Positions 61,146 to 64,000 of a stretch of 64,000 nt of DNA are shown piece after piece. The position numbers and the translations under genes are program-made. The stretch comes from Azadirachta indica (Eukaryota; Streptophyta; Magnoliopsida; Sapindales; Meliaceae): positions 24,908,254 to 24,972,253 of the forward strand of contig CM040441.1 of NCBI GenBank assembly GCA_022749755.1. The letters run 5' to 3'. Under the pieces are notes generated by a model. The model was given only the letters and a program-made list of their open reading frames with translations, was not told where the DNA came from and ran no database searches. Positions within the stretch are counted from its first letter, which is position 1. Each line of letters starts with the position of its first letter.

Positions 61146-62863
61146 TAAATAAATAAAAATAAAATAATTACATTTACATGTGCTTTGTTGAATTTTGAAT
61201 TTCAATTATAAATAATAAATATCTTATGAAAAAAAATAACTAAACTAGCTAATAATTTCTCGTACATATTTACAAAACTGATCAAGTTATTGTAATTTAT
61301 GATGCTGTAGAAAAATATTTTTTTTATTTTGAATTTGTAAGGCAATCCTTACTAGAACAAAACTTTTAAATATTGCAAAGCATTGAAAACTTTTTATTTT
61401 TAGGCAGCATTTGTTTTTTTTATCTGAACTCTGAATATGATTGAAATATGAATTTAAGTAAAATATAAATTTGAATAATATATTTTTTTTAAATATTTAA
61501 AAATAAGTATTAAATTATTTGTTTTGACAAAATAAAAAGTGTGAAAAATGATTTTTAACATATATATCCTTTTAAATAATATACTTGTATTTATAATAAT
61601 TTTGATTATATTCCCATAATAATAGATAAAAAAATTAATAGATTAGTATGTATATTATTTATTTATTTGATATATGATTTTTGAAAAAACATTTACAATT
61701 GATGATACAAAGATTAATAAAAATTAAATAAAAATAATGTTATATTATAATATAGTTGTAATTATATAAATATATAAATTTATTGTAATAATTAAAGTAT
61801 AAAATAAATAAAATTAAAAAGACAAGTAGAGGGAACCCAAAATAAGTCAAAAATAATTAATTATAGTTTAATTTGTTAATAAATAAATTAATAAAATAGG
61901 AATATTTTTGAAAAATAAAAATATAAAATTATTCAGATATTTACTTATTTAGATTTACGTCAAAAACTTTAATTTAATTATATTTAAATATTTTGAACAA
62001 ATATTTAGACATAAGTTAAAAAATAAACAACTTTTAAATATGTGAATAACTATATTTAGACTTTAGTCAAAAAGAAAAAAAAAACGATCCCTTAATATGA
62101 AGTTGAGAATGAGAGACTAATCTAAAAAACAAGAAAAAAAGTCACACACAAATATTTGAAAAGTGTGAAAAGTTGCTAGTTATGTACAAGTAGAATGTAA
62201 ATAGACGAATTATGTATGATAATTTCTTGGAATATAAATTAATGATGTCACGCTAACCTTTTGCATTAACCAAAAATTTTTAAAAGAAAAATAAACTTTT
62301 ATTTTCTACTAATAATATATAAAAGTCTTTATTAAGTACAACAACCGATCAGAATTTTATGCATGCATTGAGTCAGTTTCTCTTGCAATAGACATGCAAA
62401 CATTATTTTAGGTTTATAATACATAATTTTATTTTTTATAAGATAAATTATATTTTTCATTTAGTATTGTAATCATATGATGATAATATGAATATTTTTG
62501 TGACGATCAAATGAAAAATGCATTTCCATCATTTCTCTTATGGTTTGTTAAGGATGATAAAATTTTTTTACGTATATGGGGCTCACAGGCTCTTAGTCAT
62601 TCGGACCAATTTTAATTCATTTTTAATTGTATGTTGGTGAAAATAGATTTTTACATTCTGAGTCAAAATTTCGGGCCGTTGATAGTCAAAATTGGAACAT
62701 CGGCGCTCTTGTTATTGATAGGTTCATTTACCTACATCCTAAACTTTATTCACGAGGCGTTATATGATTATTCTACATATACACTTATGTACCTTATAGA
62801 ATACGATATTTGATCAGTCGGTGGACAAACTTCTGATGACTGGCATTTGTAGATAAACTTAAC
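61146..62863. other. Gene-free AT-rich stretch
   Basis: No coding signal. The 60-codon frame at 62631-62813 is unsupported. Confidence 0.5.
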
Positions 62864-63040
62864 ATGACAGCGAAAAGAATGCAGAGTATGAATGCAAACG
62901 CAGTCAATTTTGATAGGCTTCAAGGGCTGAGCTTGAACAATAGACAATCAGTTTCGGAAGAAACTTTCATGGTTTGTAAGGCTTGCTTGTATCGTTTTGC
63001 ACAACAGCTGTATCAAAAAGTGAGAATTGTTCAAGCTTAG
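62864..63040 (+). other. Unrecognised 58-codon open frame, possible exon relic
   Basis: A GC-richer island in AT-rich DNA holds an ATG-to-TAG frame of 58 codons with ordinary amino-acid usage (for example SVSEETFMVCKACLYRFAQQ). A donor-like AAA|GTGAGA lies at about 63018, so it might be an exon of an older gene. I do not recognise the protein and see no promoter; it may be chance. Confidence 0.2.
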
Positions 63041-63949
63041 ACTTTCTAGACTTTTTTTGTTTTTAATTTTTAGATGAAAGTGATAAATCTCACCCAAAAT
63101 CAATCAACTTGTTACTTGAAGAATTTGGGATAACTTGAGCGTGTTCAAAACCTTCCATACTATGTTTAAGAACAATTTCGAGACTATATAAACCCTAATA
63201 TTTGATAAACTCTAAAAGTGACTATATATAATATGATTATATTTAGTTGTTCAAACTAAAATTATCCTTAAGTAAATTAAAAAGTTCTTATTTCTTTTAA
63301 AAGGAAATTTCTATTTCATCTTGTCTTTCTGGTCAACTACATTATTCATAAATTAGATAATATTCTACCATACTTTTCACATTATTCATAATGGTAATCA
63401 ACTAAATTTTTTAAATAGAGTATCAAAAATCTATTGGAAGGCAATTGTTTTCCGAAATATTATACAACTATGTATACAATCGATAAATTACCGAGAGTCA
63501 TTTTAAATTACATTTATTACAATCAATATTAAATTGAAAATTTTATAACTAAACTAGTAATGAGTAATTTAATCAACAATAATTTAAATAATCCAAATTA
63601 TTAGTGTAAAAGCACGTCGATCACTTATAATAAATTATGATTAATTATAATATGTGTCAATTCAATGTATAGAAAGTCAAAATTAACCCGAAAGAAGAAA
63701 TGGAAAAGTGGAAGTTTTACCAACTAAACGGTGAAGTTGTTGCCATAAAACAAAGTATTTTGACAAATTCTGAAATCTTACAATAAAATATTTTGTGCAT
63801 AATTTATGAAAGTAAGTTGGATTCTGAATAACGACATTTACTTCATTTACATACAGAGAAATTTACATAGACTAGCATCATTTGTCCACTTATTGCGTGT
63901 CAACTTGAAAATGATTTTAATATTAAATCGTACAAGCAATTATATTGCC
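63041..63949. other. Gene-free stretch
   Basis: AT-rich sequence without recognised features. Confidence 0.5.
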
Positions 63950-64000
63950 ATACTCTAATTCAGACTCGAGAAGGTTTATAGCAGTATTATGTTATAAAAA
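63950..64000. repeat. Start of a segment shared with the WAK-like relic's flank
   Basis: Nearly identical to 34952-35003 (AGAAGGTTTATAGCAGTATT then ATGTTATAAAA). The similarity runs to the window edge, so the full length is unknown. Confidence 0.6.

Overview
The window is nuclear DNA of a flowering plant, almost certainly a woody eudicot. It is very AT-rich and has large intergenic spaces, spliced genes with GT-AG introns, Ty1/copia, LINE, hAT-like and MITE debris, and plant-specific families (high-molecular-weight purple acid phosphatases, an X8/PDCB protein, WAK-like kinase, CNL leucine-rich repeats, CYP76 cytochromes P450). The retroelement and CYP76 sequences remind me of Citrus, but I cannot prove the genus from sequence alone. 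A run of exactly 100 N (19890-19989) is an assembly gap.

Layout, left to right. (1) 1-12.6 kb: two tandem, same-strand purple acid phosphatase (PAP) genes. The first is intact and keeps all metal ligands; its 3.5 kb first intron holds a small reverse-oriented LTR retroelement flanked by two MITEs. The second has a perfectly open 7-exon reading frame but has lost three metal ligands, so it looks like an expressed-or-expressible pseudoenzyme. (2) 14-16.3 kb: an intact X8-domain, GPI-anchored callose-binding-type protein on the minus strand. (3) 19.8-24.4 kb: the first exon of a secreted-protein gene cut by the assembly gap, then a CNL-type LRR relic, a 5'-truncated copia element carrying a nested hAT-like element, and a LINE relic. 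(4) 24.4-33.5 kb: gene-free AT-rich DNA with decayed DNA transposons. (5) 33.6-41.9 kb: a 5'-truncated WAK-like kinase, a decayed copia element, a tandem repeat and a decayed LHW-type bHLH gene. (6) 43.3-54.9 kb: a minus-strand CYP76-type P450 array with one intact two-exon gene between two pseudogenes, plus paralogous flanks that suggest a further deleted copy; a large long-TIR transposon and a minisatellite lie inside the array. (7) 55-64 kb: gene-poor DNA with a duplicated ~300 bp segment, a LINE relic and, at the very end, a short match to the flank of the WAK-like relic.

Genes I consider functional are PAP copy 1, the X8 protein and the middle CYP76. PAP copy 2 is intact as a reading frame but probably not as a phosphatase. 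The most notable observation is this PAP copy 2: loss of the bridging Asp, the Asn and one His of the bimetal centre while every exon, splice site, glycosylation-type sequon and the signal peptide are kept.
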